Shown here in pieces: positions 9,601-19,200 of a DNA stretch of 38,683 nt. Each line of letters begins with the position of its first letter. Position 1 is the first letter of the stretch. A program made the translations under genes and the position numbers. The stretch comes from Planctomycetota bacterium (GTDB taxonomy: Bacteria; Planctomycetota; UBA8108; SXIK01). The stretch is from assembly GCA_016209535.1 (NCBI GenBank), contig JACQVW010000797.1, positions 1-38,683 of the forward strand, read 5' to 3'. Under the pieces are notes generated by a model. That model ran no database searches. It worked only from the letters and a program-made list of their open reading frames with translations, and was not told the DNA's origin.

Positions 9601-10106
9601 GGAGCCTCGATGGCCGCGAGGCGGCCGAGGGAGTCGTAGGCGTAAACCACCTTGACGACCGCACCGACTTCCACCGAGCGGAGGCGGCCCTCGCCATCGT
9701 GGACGTAGGACAACGGCAGCGCTCCGTCGCGCCGCACCGCGGAGAGCCGGTGGTCGGCGTCGTACTCGTATTCGGTCTTGCCGATGGCGTCCGTCATGGA
9801 GACGCGCTGGCCCGCCCGGTTGAGCTCGAGGGCCACCTCGGTGCCGTCGCTGGCGCGGATCACCTGGCGCACGACCCTTCCGTCCTCGGCGGTCTCGTAG
9901 CGCATCCTGGTCTCGCGGCCCGCAGGGTCGACGAGGAGCACCGGCCGATCCGCGTCGTCATAGCCGAACTTCCACTCGAGCGGCCTGAGGCTGGCCTCCG
10001 CAGCCCCCGGAGGCGCGCCCAAGGATGGCCGTCCGAGGCCAAAGGCCGCCGCGAAGAAGACCAGCCACACGGTCGCGGCACCGAGAGTTCGGATCGAGTT
10101 CTTCAT
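3621..10106 (-). CDS. Exported RHS/YD-repeat protein with mid-protein RHS core and a DUF1598-like domain
   Basis: The protein has 2161 residues. The ATG at 10106 has GGAG about 10 bases upstream, and residues 1-30 form a signal peptide (MKNSIRTLGAATVWLVFFAA). Residues 40-400 are YD repeats ('YEYDADHRLSAV', 'YAYDSLGRLAAI'). A canonical RHS core follows at about 404-513: 'YFLADHLGSVR', 'YDPFGVPRP', 'YCGNDPVNFVDATGLD'. Residues 515-1060 are a unique region with a possible alpha/beta-hydrolase-like segment (around 933, 'IVGSNGAKV', lacking a clear GxSxG). A low-complexity stretch ('PFFFPPWRPPPP') comes next. Residues 1170-1440 resemble a domain of secreted planctomycete proteins that I believe is Pfam DUF1598. 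About 1515-1570 is an RHS-type 'header', and more YD repeats run from about 1630 to 2105. The usual order is header, repeats, core, variable tip, so the chain appears circularly permuted or is two half-shells. It probably forms an extracytoplasmic cage. Substrate or toxin activity is unknown. Confidence 0.85.
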   Translation of the reverse strand: MKNSIRTLGAATVWLVFFAAAFGLGRPSLGAPPGAAEASLRPLEWKFGYDDADRPVLLVDPAGRETRMRYETAEDGRVVRQVIRASDGTEVALELNRAGQRVSMTDAIGKTEYEYDADHRLSAVRRDGALPLSYVHDGEGRLRSVEVGAVVKVVYAYDSLGRLAAIEAPFGTVKYGRDARKAERHRTLPNGVRTVWAYLEDGNLASITHSGPTGEVIADLKYAYRPDGLVREVKERFPDGDRTLGYEYDPAQRLLRAAGPGKESFACSYDEVGNRSEAVASGQAAASVFDWAGRLVLYMGRPCENDAAGNLTRLPGRAEPLRLRYNASNLLAQAAVGGKTVVYGYDGDGLLSRREAPEGKSTYLPDPLAAAWRPLLETRADGATTVYVWEGEAPLAAVSGERVHYFLADHLGSVRCIVDRDGKLVDRLDYDPFGVPRPARAMEGLQPAFAGLFLEPVGTLYVTRARTYVPSLGMFLQADPRVSLPLADPKELPGRVYCGNDPVNFVDATGLDSSPVNPGAASPFDWMRRWRLQAGVDLATRLVAQLSTLREILADALLTWAEEQQVPPGAARPKPFDPIDLLGRLYGAYTRTQVQLVNQFRTARGAPPLSPHGEDRMMRGVRLYGRVAGAFTMGLSAVQKYTELYFKVIDPIGTALMAANPPVYLEERTRRGWEGRGSIDIGDSRLQYEGRLSTPADRWWQPGRIVHEQNEKLTTPIGVYERSVQSSTAATSAHERFLALRFPLGSYYDPGSTTYTETRTSRERYRVETRQGVTEVKPVEPARERKAGSPEKVTIYVTDPGVNNWEPGFELFDDFSEAAPAVVPHVTRVGEILIPMPDDEHFPKTEAGKEALTRLIAAGIIARIEESGLENYEVRLAQNIKLIGGYFTGGIFTFVGDRRQEKVNEFGLIAYEALDRVKSHFEGQGTAVDMPAIVGSNGAKVLTQVLPLLEHNPITRAVLIDGRAPIRDLIAAYAVLGGNIAVINTLGDAPAGNMVANHSAVKKAKREGLPDLRVFRVDIRPGKLDMAGSQHIAMMRDGAEVEVREVDGRGTSPATMKGRWEVIESALAPSGPRARAKQAEEDSTLGLPLVEDPPRKPRPRRLRQDDVPPDDDVYPFFFPPWRPPPPAVIDDGGNKKKGPGGAAIAPDAYFLASLAARRPGGPGAAAGGSVLAPVDVGGVYLGGAGDLLRGCGRIIGIAHDEGKGRIVLLGEGKALVELGPLRLDDVVAIFRLIYEDLEAPWVSIDPDPSRPKGPEMLTRYPPGLEDTFVLWVLFESDRLMKGYGLGFDNVTKAKVTSAIEHYDELSDLRFGGLGGGAEVTPWEAFWIVPGETVKQSIPDGKLTRLGVTLKVNTERRVMSGGKLVPAPGAASSRFAQAFTEWFTRNYEAIGRETARASDAVGARPATVSALALLERIAVVSAAAEHLRDQGVPMPAWMRNHKAPRHPVPRTTPALEVPYHRTRGNLKETVRVYGGVTLGPDPETVKSAAPTPAMPELAGDLWRAVDAAPPGSLTAFEHDGKSYQALSLPTRHVRAPGACRLAEADLTVPLGRGRGLVLRRRFHSFFRPGGSLGDVWTLDLPRLHAERHEFKKTDQGYSFVVGWRLSRPLGGAAAEFREQRLVPEAGRTLLVPSAPGPYLGIATEPGGRKVLLLRSGSQWHFDADGYLIAAFDEGRQVTYHWDAGHRLRRIEARGGAGGQAAITLAYDEASGLLLSAEGTNGEKVEYRYEGGSLISASSAGRTTTYQYTGGLVTGVYHDGKLSRRFEYGDGGTLGNETGPDGVEIAYDVKPRPGGFAVSAAGKGPDGEQRRLEIEYDADLRPVAGRVAGGARVSWEYAADGSVQVTGTAAGETERLRLARDANGEWEVLKLPFAPVFRTRFGADGRVLGVWSGERQVLSQSFSPAGLLESASDGESTLHLKRGADGRLEEAHVGPDAAGEPGREWLKAEMDEAGRLRALRDASGSALAFTYDSEGRVSAVRDDQGGEVGVGWDKEGRIVEVRGAGATHVLAYDAQSGEAKSLETTKAGGKAALEVEDLKPRSLRWFGGERVLVSFHERPGREDLVREVRGPDGLVLTYEYDAKHRPAAVNCGNVCLTRFSYDEAGRLAGITEGPPSGGPPEPAPAREAPGAKGTERPGENPLSPLLRRKGQEIRNASKLPDGL

Positions 10107-10110
10107 GGGT

Positions 10111-10134
10111 CCAGCTCTCCAGTTCTCCAGTCTC
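10111..10134 (+). repeat. Three tandem 8-bp units in the RHS gene leader
   Basis: The units CCAGCTCT, CCAGTTCT and CCAGTCTC follow one another. On the coding (minus) strand they read as repeated CTGGAGA-like motifs ending about 10 bases before the RHS start codon, so each contains a Shine-Dalgarno-like GGAG. The nearest one is the likely ribosome site. The rest of the 119-bp spacer (10107-10225) shows no strong promoter or terminator. Confidence 0.45.
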
Positions 10135-10225
10135 GCGGGAATAGAGGCTCCTGATTCACAGGTCGTGCTGTAAAGGACAACGCACCAAGCCCTGCTTTCT
10201 TACACCTCGCCGGAGAAAAACGGCT

Positions 10226-13200
10226 TCACTTCCCAGCAGTCTTCCCCGGTTCGGGCGGGGGTTCGCCGGGGACAGTATACTCCGCGGGCATGCTCAAGCG
10301 CGTGCCTCCCAAGGCGATGGGGAACCGCCGCTCGGCCCGCTCGCGGCTGACCTGGAAGACCTCGCCGCCGGCCAGGAACCAGAGCCCGTCATCGGAGTAG
10401 GCCGAATCCAGCACCAGGCCCCCCGAGGTGCGTGCGTACCAATCCCGGGCGATGAGGGAGGTGGAGTACGAGACGTGCACGGCCGCGCCGTGGATTGCGG
10501 GCGCCTCGATGGCCCATTGCGCGCCCCCGGCGCTGACCTCGTACCAGCGGCCGATGGAGTCGCGGCTCCGCTTCGAGACCTCCCACCGCCTCTTCCGCGG
10601 CTCGGCACAGAAGTAGACTCGCTCCCGGTCCCAGGCCATCACACCGTCCCCCAGGCCGCGCACCGCTTCGACGGCGGACATGGCCTCGAGGCCATTCTTC
10701 CCGTTCGACCGCACCCAAACGTCCGTGCCACCGTAGGAGGCCTTCTCCTTCACCGCATCGAGCGCATATCGCACGATGCCGACGGGCGTGGCGACGAGCA
10801 CATCCGCTCCCAAGAGCACTACCGAGCGAGCGTCATCGAAGACCAGGCGGCCCCTGCTGAAGATCGGCCCCGCGGACGGCTGCGCCAGGGCGCCCAGAGC
10901 GAGAGGCGGCCCGTTCGTCTCGCGGAGCGTGCAGGTCAACCCCGCGGGGTACCGCGACCAGGACCAGGTCCTTGGGCGGTGCACCCGTCGGTAGCCGGCC
11001 TCGAAGACCTCAGCCGCGGAGGCCACGCTCCTCCAGCCGTCCTTCGTACGTTCGAAAGTCGCTCCACGACGCAGCCGGCAGCAGATCCGCGAGCTTCCCC
11101 CTTCCGCGGCCGCCGCCGCGACCTCGAGGACCGCCTGGGCTTCGCCGCCAGGCGGGGCGAAAGCCGAGGCCTCGACTCTCTCGTGGGCGAAGTCCTCTGC
11201 CGCGCGCCGCGCCACGCCAGCCTCGGTCGCCAGGAGGATCGCGGCCGAGCCCGCTTCCGGCGCGAAGGCGAGGGCGTGCAGCACGTCCACGCGAGGCTTC
11301 CCGGCCGCGAAGAAGCGTGCGCCCTCGAGATCGGTCCGGCGCAAGCGCACTTCCACGCCACCGTCGAGCTGGCGCCAGCGCGTCATGCCGGTCTCGGAGA
11401 CCACGTCGTCGCGGTCGATGGCGTCCCAGGGAGGGGGGACAGGCAGCCAGCCGCCAGCGCCACCGTCGAAGCGGAAACATCCGCCGGGGCCGCGGGCGAA
11501 GAGCTGAAGATCCTTGAGGCGCAGGTGGAGCCTCTCGACCATCTCGAGTGAGCCGAGCGAGCCCGCCGCCTCGCCGGCCCGCGCCTGGAGCTGGATGAAG
11601 ACATCGTTCTCCGGATCGAACCTGACGATGCCTGCCCGCGAGCTCCAGAAGAGGCCGAACCGCGTCAGCGCGAGAGTGGAGGCCCCGACCCGGTCCTTCG
11701 CGACGTCCAGGTCGAGGAACGAGAAGGTCCCCCCGTGGAGGCGCGGCTTGACGTCCGCCGGCTTCACTTTCCCCTCGACGAAGCTCACAACCAGGCGCCC
11801 CTCTTCGGGGTGCCGCCACTCGAGCACATCGTCCTCGTAGGCCTTCGCCGCTGCCTCCGGCGCCGGCGCCTCGGCAAGCACGAGCGGCGTCCGGGGAGCC
11901 GCGGCCAGGTCGCCCGTGACTCGCCAGGTGAACTTCGTCCGCGCTCCCCGGAGCCGTACGTAGAGGGAGTCCCCTCCGGACGTTCCGATCCAGCCGATCC
12001 CCCGCTGGGGGGGGTCGAGCCCGCGGATGTCGGCGTCGGCGACGAAGGGCTCGGACCAGAGGGCGAGACCGAGAGGGACGAACTGCGGCGGCGGGCTGAG
12101 GAACGCGAGCCCCGCTTGAGTGCCGAGCACGATCCGGTCGCCGGCCGCTTCGACGGCGTGGACCACGTTGTGCGCGAATCGCGCGCCCCTCCCCCCCGGC
12201 ACCAGGAACGTGGGTTGACCCCGCCAGCGGACGTCGATGTCGGGCTTGCCGAGCCGCTGGCTCACCGCCACCCTCCAGCCGTCCGGGTCGGACGCCCGCA
12301 GGCTGAGAGCCGCCTCCAGCCTCGTCCTCTCGGCGGGCGAGAACATGTTTCCCTCGAGTACGCGGGGAGCCCCGCCCGACTCGAGCAGGACGTTCCCCTC
12401 CTCGTCGGCGGCCGCCTTGCCGACGGCTCCTGGCCCGATGCCGTCGAGGCGCTCGAGGCACCAGAGGCGCGAGGGGGTACCTTCGCCGGTCAGCACCTGG
12501 GCGCCGCAGGCGGTGCCCAGGAATAGGCGTCTCTCGGCGCCCTGCGTGGTGATGCACCGGAAACTGTCGAACCCGAATAGGCCGCTCGCGACGTCGAAGC
12601 TCACCGGCTTGTAGACGTCCGGCGGATCGCCCGGCAAGCGGAGCTCGAAATCGAGCGACGCCGACGGCCCGAGGCCGGCCGCGACCCGCCAGCGGGGACC
12701 GATCGACTTGAGACTGTTCGAGAGCGACCAGGCTTTCCGGCCCACCCCCTCCGCGAGCCGGCTCCAGCCTTCCTCGCCGGCGTAGATGCCCCCGGCCTGG
12801 GACCTGACGAAGAGCGCCCCGCCACTCGGACGGGCGTCCGGCACGCTAAAGAGCTCGAGTTTGGTGTCCGGCGGCACGCCCTCGAGGCTGACGGAAGCCA
12901 GGTCGCCGTCCGCTTCGCGTTCGATGAGCCCCTCGGCGGTCAAGAGGACCACGGCGCCGCCCGCTGCGAGGCGGGCGTCCTCCAGGGCATCGAAGAAGAG
13001 CCGCCCCCCTCGGGCGCTCAAGGCGCGGGGCGCCTCCCCCGAGGCTCGCACCGCTTCGAAGCTCACCTTGCCATCATCCCGCGTCGTGCGCCAGCGCTCC
13101 CCCTGTCGGACCTCCTTCTCGGGCGCGAGGCTCGCCAGCGGCGCTGCCGGGATCCAGCCCTTGCCGAGGTGCTCCAGCGTCGTCCCGTCAGAGCGTCTCG

Positions 13201-16200
13201 CCAGGGTGCGGCCGTCGAGGACTCCCAGCTCGGCCACGGTGCCAAGGTCTCCCCAGAGGCCCGTCAGGCCTTGCCCGCCGGCCGCCGTCCCGACGATCCC
13301 GCCGCGGGTGCCGAGAAAGCAGGCGCCCTCCGCGGCGACGACGTCGAGCGCCGTCTCGAAGCTCCAGCGGCCTTCCGGCGCGAGCAGCTCAACGGCGTCG
13401 AAGACCGAAGGCTCCTGGGGGCGGGAGTGCAGGAAGCCTCCGTCGCGCAGGACGCGCCAGACCTTGCCAACGCAGCGGTACTTCAGCACGCTCTCCACGA
13501 AGCCGCGCGGGAGCCTCCCAGCCGGCCTCCACGCCCCCCCGACATAGCCCATCGCCACCCCCGCCGGCCCCAGCAGCGCGCCAGGCAGGTTGCCGCTTGC
13601 CTCGCAGAACGAGAGTCCGCGGCGATCCCCTCTACTCCCCTCAAGCGGGCGGCGGCTCGAGAAAGCCGCCTCGACTCCCTCCACTTCGAAGAGCCCCGCG
13701 TCCGTCAGCACCCAGGCCGAGCTTCCCGCCTGCCCCAGGTCGGAGCAGAGGTCCCAGAGGAACCTACCGGCTTGCGGGCTGAAGCTGGACTCAAGCGGGA
13801 CGCCGCCGCTTGTCCTCCAGGTGACGGGCTCATCGGCAGGCGGCCCGGCGCCGGAGTCGGGCCGTTCCCACCTCCACGTGGGCGACGCCAGGAGCGGGCC
13901 CCCGAGCGCCTCGCGGAGAGACCTTAGGTCCGCCTCGCCGGCGCGCTCCCAACTCGATGCGTCCCGCGCCCAGGCGTCCGAGACGGCCTCCCCGCCGGGA
14001 TCGAGCCCGCCGGAGGGGGCCGGGGCGAAAAGCAGTTTGCGGCCACCGGGGAGTTCCATCACGTCGTAGCTCCCGAAACCGCGGCGCAGCCCGGCGGGTG
14101 CCGCCCACTTGCCCTCCTCGATGGCGGTGGGCACGAAGGAGCCCGCCTTGCGCTGGCTCACCAGCCCGCCGGCCGTGTAGAGGAGGAGGTCGGCGCCCGC
14201 CGAGTCGACGGCGGCGACCCTCTCGAACGTGAAGCCGTCCTCCTCAAGGACCACGGTCGCCCACTCCCCGGAGTCGAGCCGGCGGCTGAAGCGCCTCTGC
14301 GACCCCCCCGCCGCGGCCTGAGGCAACTTCCAGCTCGTGAGGAACCGCGCCTCATAGTCCTTCAGCTTCGCGGCGAGGGCGGTCCTTGCCGCCGGGGCTT
14401 TCGCCGTCACCCAGCGGCCCGGAGGTTGACGCAGATAGGCCTTGCCGCCTCCGATGGCCCATACCGTGGAGGCGGCCGCATCGACAGTTTCGATACCGGC
14501 GGCGGGAACGCCATCGGGGCTGGTCTCGAGCTTGGGTCGCGGCGCGGCAGCGGGCTCGAAGACGAGGCAGCCACCCAGGGTCGCGGCGAAGAGCGACATC
14601 CCATCGCTCGCCAGGTCGAGGACGACCTCGTGAGCGAGGGCGGCCCCACCCGACGACGGCAGCAGCTCGCGGCGGCGGCTTGGGTCTCCGGCGAGAATCT
14701 CGATCCGACCCGAGGGAGTACGCCAGGCGCCACCGGTCGCGGGCTGGAGGAGGAAGGGCCCGAGGTCCTTCCTGAGCACGCCGGAGGCGCTTCGACGCGC
14801 CTTCTCGATGAGCGCCTCGGCGTCCGGGACGGTGACTTCTTCCAGCGCGGTCCCCGCGGCCTGGAAGACGCGGACGTGCCCGGCGGTCCGGGCGAGCAGC
14901 TTGCGGTCGAGCGCTTGGACCTCCTCGACGAGGTCCGCCGTGAACGCCGTCCGCTCGGCGTTGAAGCGGTGCTCGGCCCCGCCGGGGCTCTGGAACGCCC
15001 CGCCGTGCGTCTCGGGCAGCGTCCAGGCCTTCGTGCCCGTGGCCAAGGGGCCGCTCGCCAGCACGCGGCCCGACCACCTGCCGCGGTGGAGGCTCGCACC
15101 GTCCTCCTCGAGCCCCGAGGCGTCCGGCTTGACACGCAGGATGGCGAGACCGCCCGTATCGCACGCTGCGTAGAGCTCGGCGTCGAGGCGGAAGAGCTCG
15201 AGGACCCTTGTCTCGCCGGCCGGAGTGCCCGGCAGGGGGATCTTGGAAAATCCGTCCTTCAAGTCGAAGCCCCAGAGGCTACCGTCGACCGCCAGCACCA
15301 CGACCTTCTCGCCGTGGGCGATGAGGGCTTGAGGGGAGAGCCCCTCCGGCAGCGGCCTCCCGACGCTGACCGGCTTTGCCAGGCTGCCGAGGTCCTTGAG
15401 GCTGTGGAGGACGCTCTTCTGGATCGCCCATCCGACCTCGGAGCCCGCCGCCGTGACGACGGTGCAGGAGTCGTTGCCGTCTGGAGCCTTTTCCTCCAGC
15501 CCGAGCTGAACGCGCAGCAAGGCTTCCTGGGTCGACGATTCCGTCTTCTGGTCCTCAGGCTCAACAGCGGCGGTCCCCGCGACGGCCTTGATGCCGCCGT
15601 CGTCTCCGAGCTCGAAAGCCCTTGGCTCCTCCTCACCCTCGAGCTTGACGAGCAAGGTCCCGCCGGCGCCTGGCTGGACTTCCTCCGCGGCCAGACAAGG
15701 CCGGCCCCCGCGCACGCGCACGGGGAAGCGCGAGGCCGGCTTCCCTGTCGCCGCCTTGGCGCCACGGACCATGACGTAATCGCCCGCCGTGTCCAGCGAG
15801 ATCGACCAGGCAGCCTCAGAGGCGGCGCCGAAGGCGGCGGCGCCGTGCCGGTCGCCGCCGACCGCGGCGGGCGCAGGCTCTTTCCAGGCACCCGCGGCGT
15901 ACTCGCGCAGGCCGCTGGCGAGAGAAGGGGCAAACTCATCGAGGAGGAACAGGCGGTCGCCGGCCAGCCAGAGGCGCGTTCCGGAGGCTCCCCCTACCGG
16001 CGTCCACCCGGCGCCGTGGCGGTAGATATGGAGGGAGCCGTCCTGGAGCAAGGCCACGAGGTCCTCGCCGGCGGCGGCGAAGGCCGCCCGGTCTTCAGGT
16101 GCTGGTTGCGGGGGCAGCCTTCCCGGCTGGAACGAGGTCGGGACCCAGCGCTGCCCCTCGAGGATGGAGATGCCTCCCCCCTTCGCCGCGTAGAGTGACG

Positions 16201-19200
16201 CATCGAGGACGCAGATGCTCGTGACCTCCGGGTCGGGCGGCGATGCGGTCCTGCCGGAGAGGAGGTCGAAGACAGCGAGCCCGCGTCCGTCCTCGCAAGC
16301 GACAAGGAGCTCCGGGCCGCGCTGCAGGACACGGAGGAACCTCTCGGCCGGGAGCTCCCGGAGCGAGCTCTCGAGCGAATGGCCGTCGACCGTCAAGACG
16401 AGAGGCCTGCCCGCGCTCCGCGAGAGCACCAGGAGCAGGTCCTCCCCCGCCAGCTCCGCGGCCTCGACCACGTCGTCTGGAGTCAAGTGTATGGCCGACC
16501 GCTCCCCGCCCCACCACGGCGCGAGCTCACCGCCGACGAGCCGCAGGATAGCGCCGTCGCTGGCCAAAGCGTAGAGGGACCCGCCGGCCCAGGCGATGGC
16601 CTCCACCGGGCGCGTCCCCAGCAGCCGGGCCTCGACGGCGTCGCCGCCTCGCTCGAGGCGGGCGAGCAGACGCTGGCTGCCGCGCTCGACCAGCGCGTAG
16701 AGCCCCTGCGGGGCTGAGGGACGGGCGAGGTCGAGCGCCTTCTCCCGGCACTCGAGCCACCTCTGGTTCGTCCAGTCGTAGACCCGGAGCCGCCCCGAGG
16801 TGTCGACCAGGGCGAGGAGGCCGTCGTGCTCGGCGGCGGCAGAAAAGTCTCCCAGCACGCCCGGAGCGCCAGCAGGGCTCCGCGCCGGCCGGACGCGCTG
16901 CAGGGCTCCTCCGGCGCCGCGCCAGCAGATCTCGCCGTCCTCGAGCCAGAGGAGGAGCCCATCCTTGAACGATGAGAGCCGAGCGATCCGCCCCCGCGTG
17001 GAGGAGTCAGGGATCCAGCTCCGGTTGCCGCGGAGGCTGAGGCTCTGCTCCTCGCGGCAGTAGCCGAGAACCTCTCCGCCTATGACGTGGAGCGACGCCA
17101 GCCGCGGCGCCTCCTCGAGGGACCAGGACCGGCGCGCCGGGTCATACGAGCCGAGCCTGCCCTCGGCGTCCAGCCGAAGCAGCTCCCCGGACCCGGGGTC
17201 CTCCGCCACCGCCAGCGTACGAGCTCCCGGGGGCATGGCGGCGCCGATGACCTCCACGGGACGGTTCGACCCGGGTAGCAGCGCGTTGACGCGCAGGCCG
17301 TTCTCGCCCGCGACCTCGAACGCGCACAGAGAGCTCGTGCGCGAGGCGGCGACCCGGCGCACCGAAGCCGTCGTGCTCAGGGTGCCGGGGGGGACGAGGA
17401 CCGCGCTCGTCAGGGTTGAGCCTGCGCTCCGGGAGATGACCCAGGCATTCGTTCGACCCTGCGCCAGCAGCCGGCTCTCGCTCGGGTCGTGGACGAGGCG
17501 CGTGACTTCCTCATCCACCTCGAAGCTCTGCCAAGCGGCCACCCCGCTCGATGGCCCATAGAGGTGGAGCGTGCTTCCCAGGCCGACGACGAGGTCACCA
17601 TCGAGGAGCGCGGCGTGGCCGGAGCTCGAGAGACGCCCGGCATCGCCTCCTACCGTGCTCGCGGCCAGGACCAGGTCCGCCGCGGCCGGCTCGGCGGGGC
17701 CCACCGAGTGGACGCGGCCGTCCCGCCCGAGGAGGAAGAGCCGGAGCCCGCCCTGGACCACCTTCTGGACACCCACCGGAGCAGCCCCCGCCTTCACCGG
17801 GTCGAAGGCGGAGCCGGTCCAGGCGTAGAGGACGGCGTCGTCCGTGCCCGTTAGCGCCCACACGGCGTCCGCGGCCGTGAAGAGGTCGGTCACCGGACCA
17901 CGGGGCACCTCGGCCATGCTCCAGCCGTGCTTCCCCCAGTCGTAGAAGCCGACCTTGCTCCCCTCGGCCGCTACGAGCGTCCCGGCGCGATCCACCGCGG
18001 CCGAAACCCGCGTCAGGTCGCCCTCGAAGGGCCAGCCGACAAGGGTCTGCGCGTCGCCCGGCGCCGCGTCGCCGCGCCGGACGAGCAAGTCCGCCCCGGG
18101 CTTGTCCCGCTTGAGGACGATCGCGCTCGAGCCCGCGGCGGCGAGCCGCTCGACCTCGGAGTCCAGGGAGGTCCAGAACTTCCCCCCCCGGGGCATGTAG
18201 GCGTGGAGCCGCCGCGCCTGGTCGGTGAACCAAAGACCGCCCTCCGTCCGCGCCGCGGCCCGGACCGGCGGCTCGACGCCGCCAGGGAAGTCGACCCGGC
18301 GCCACGCCCTCGTCTCAAGGCGGTACTCGTGGACCGCAGCGTCGTCGCCGAGGAGGAGCAGCAAGCCTTCCACCTCAGCACCGAAGGTCCAGCCGAGCTT
18401 CTTCGTCTCGAGCGGAGTGGGAGCCAGCCGCTTCGTGCTGATCCCGGTCGAGCCGTCGAAGGTCCTGACCTCCGGTGGCGCCCCCGGCGCCGCGATGAGG
18501 GCCTCGAGGATCTCGGCGCGGGCGACGACCCCCGAGATATCGGCGGCCACCGTGCGCCACTCCCGCGCCCCGGAGCCCAGCTCGATGGCGCTGAGCTTCC
18601 CGTTGGCGTCGAGCGCCCAGAGGAGCTCGTTCGTCAGCTCGAGCCGGACCACATCGGGCAGCCCGGGTAGGTGCTTCCAGGAGAAGTCAGAAGCGTCGTA
18701 AATGGCCGTCTGCCCGGCGCCGCTTGCGGCGAAGAGGGGGCCGCGCGCGGTGGCGGCATTCACCTCCGATGGAGGGAACGGGGCCTCCTCCGGCGGGATC
18801 AAGGCGGTCCTCGCCCGGCTCGAGAGTTCGATGGCATCGAGCGCGTTGTCCCCGGTGACCTGGAGCAGGCGCCCGTTGATGAGCGCCAGGTCGAGCGACG
18901 TGTCGTCCCTGAGCTTGCCGGCGGGCTCCGGATTGGCAGTACAGAGCTCGAGGCGCACCTCGTTGGCTGTGCGGTCCCAGATACCGATGCCCTTCCGGGA
19001 GGTGCCGAAGTAGACGGTCCTGCCCGGCCCGTGCGCGGCGCAGCGCATCTCGTCGACGGACTCGAGCCCTGGGAACCGGCCCGGACCGACGAAGCTTGCC
19101 CAGCGCCAAGGAACTCCCGCTGCCTCGACGGTCGAAGACTCGAGCCGGGAGGGCGCGCCGGGCGCGCTGCTCGTCGTCTTGATGATGGCCCGCCTTCCCG

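Noticed and set aside
241-10106. A type VI secretion locus, suggested by RHS and PpkA-like vWA proteins
   Set aside because: No tss/vgrG/hcp-like genes are in the window, the vWA protein lacks a kinase domain, and the RHS protein has its own signal peptide, so export by the general pathway is more likely.
8271-10154. 627-codon plus-strand ORF
   Set aside because: It is a shadow of the N-terminal YD-repeat and RHS-core region, and its translation shows no family motifs.
14426-16198. 590-codon plus-strand ORF opposite the propeller gene (and similar ones such as 10475-11551, 17927-18670, 18671-19984, 20234-21244)
   Set aside because: All are antisense shadows of the continuous propeller frame and have no recognisable domains or start signals.
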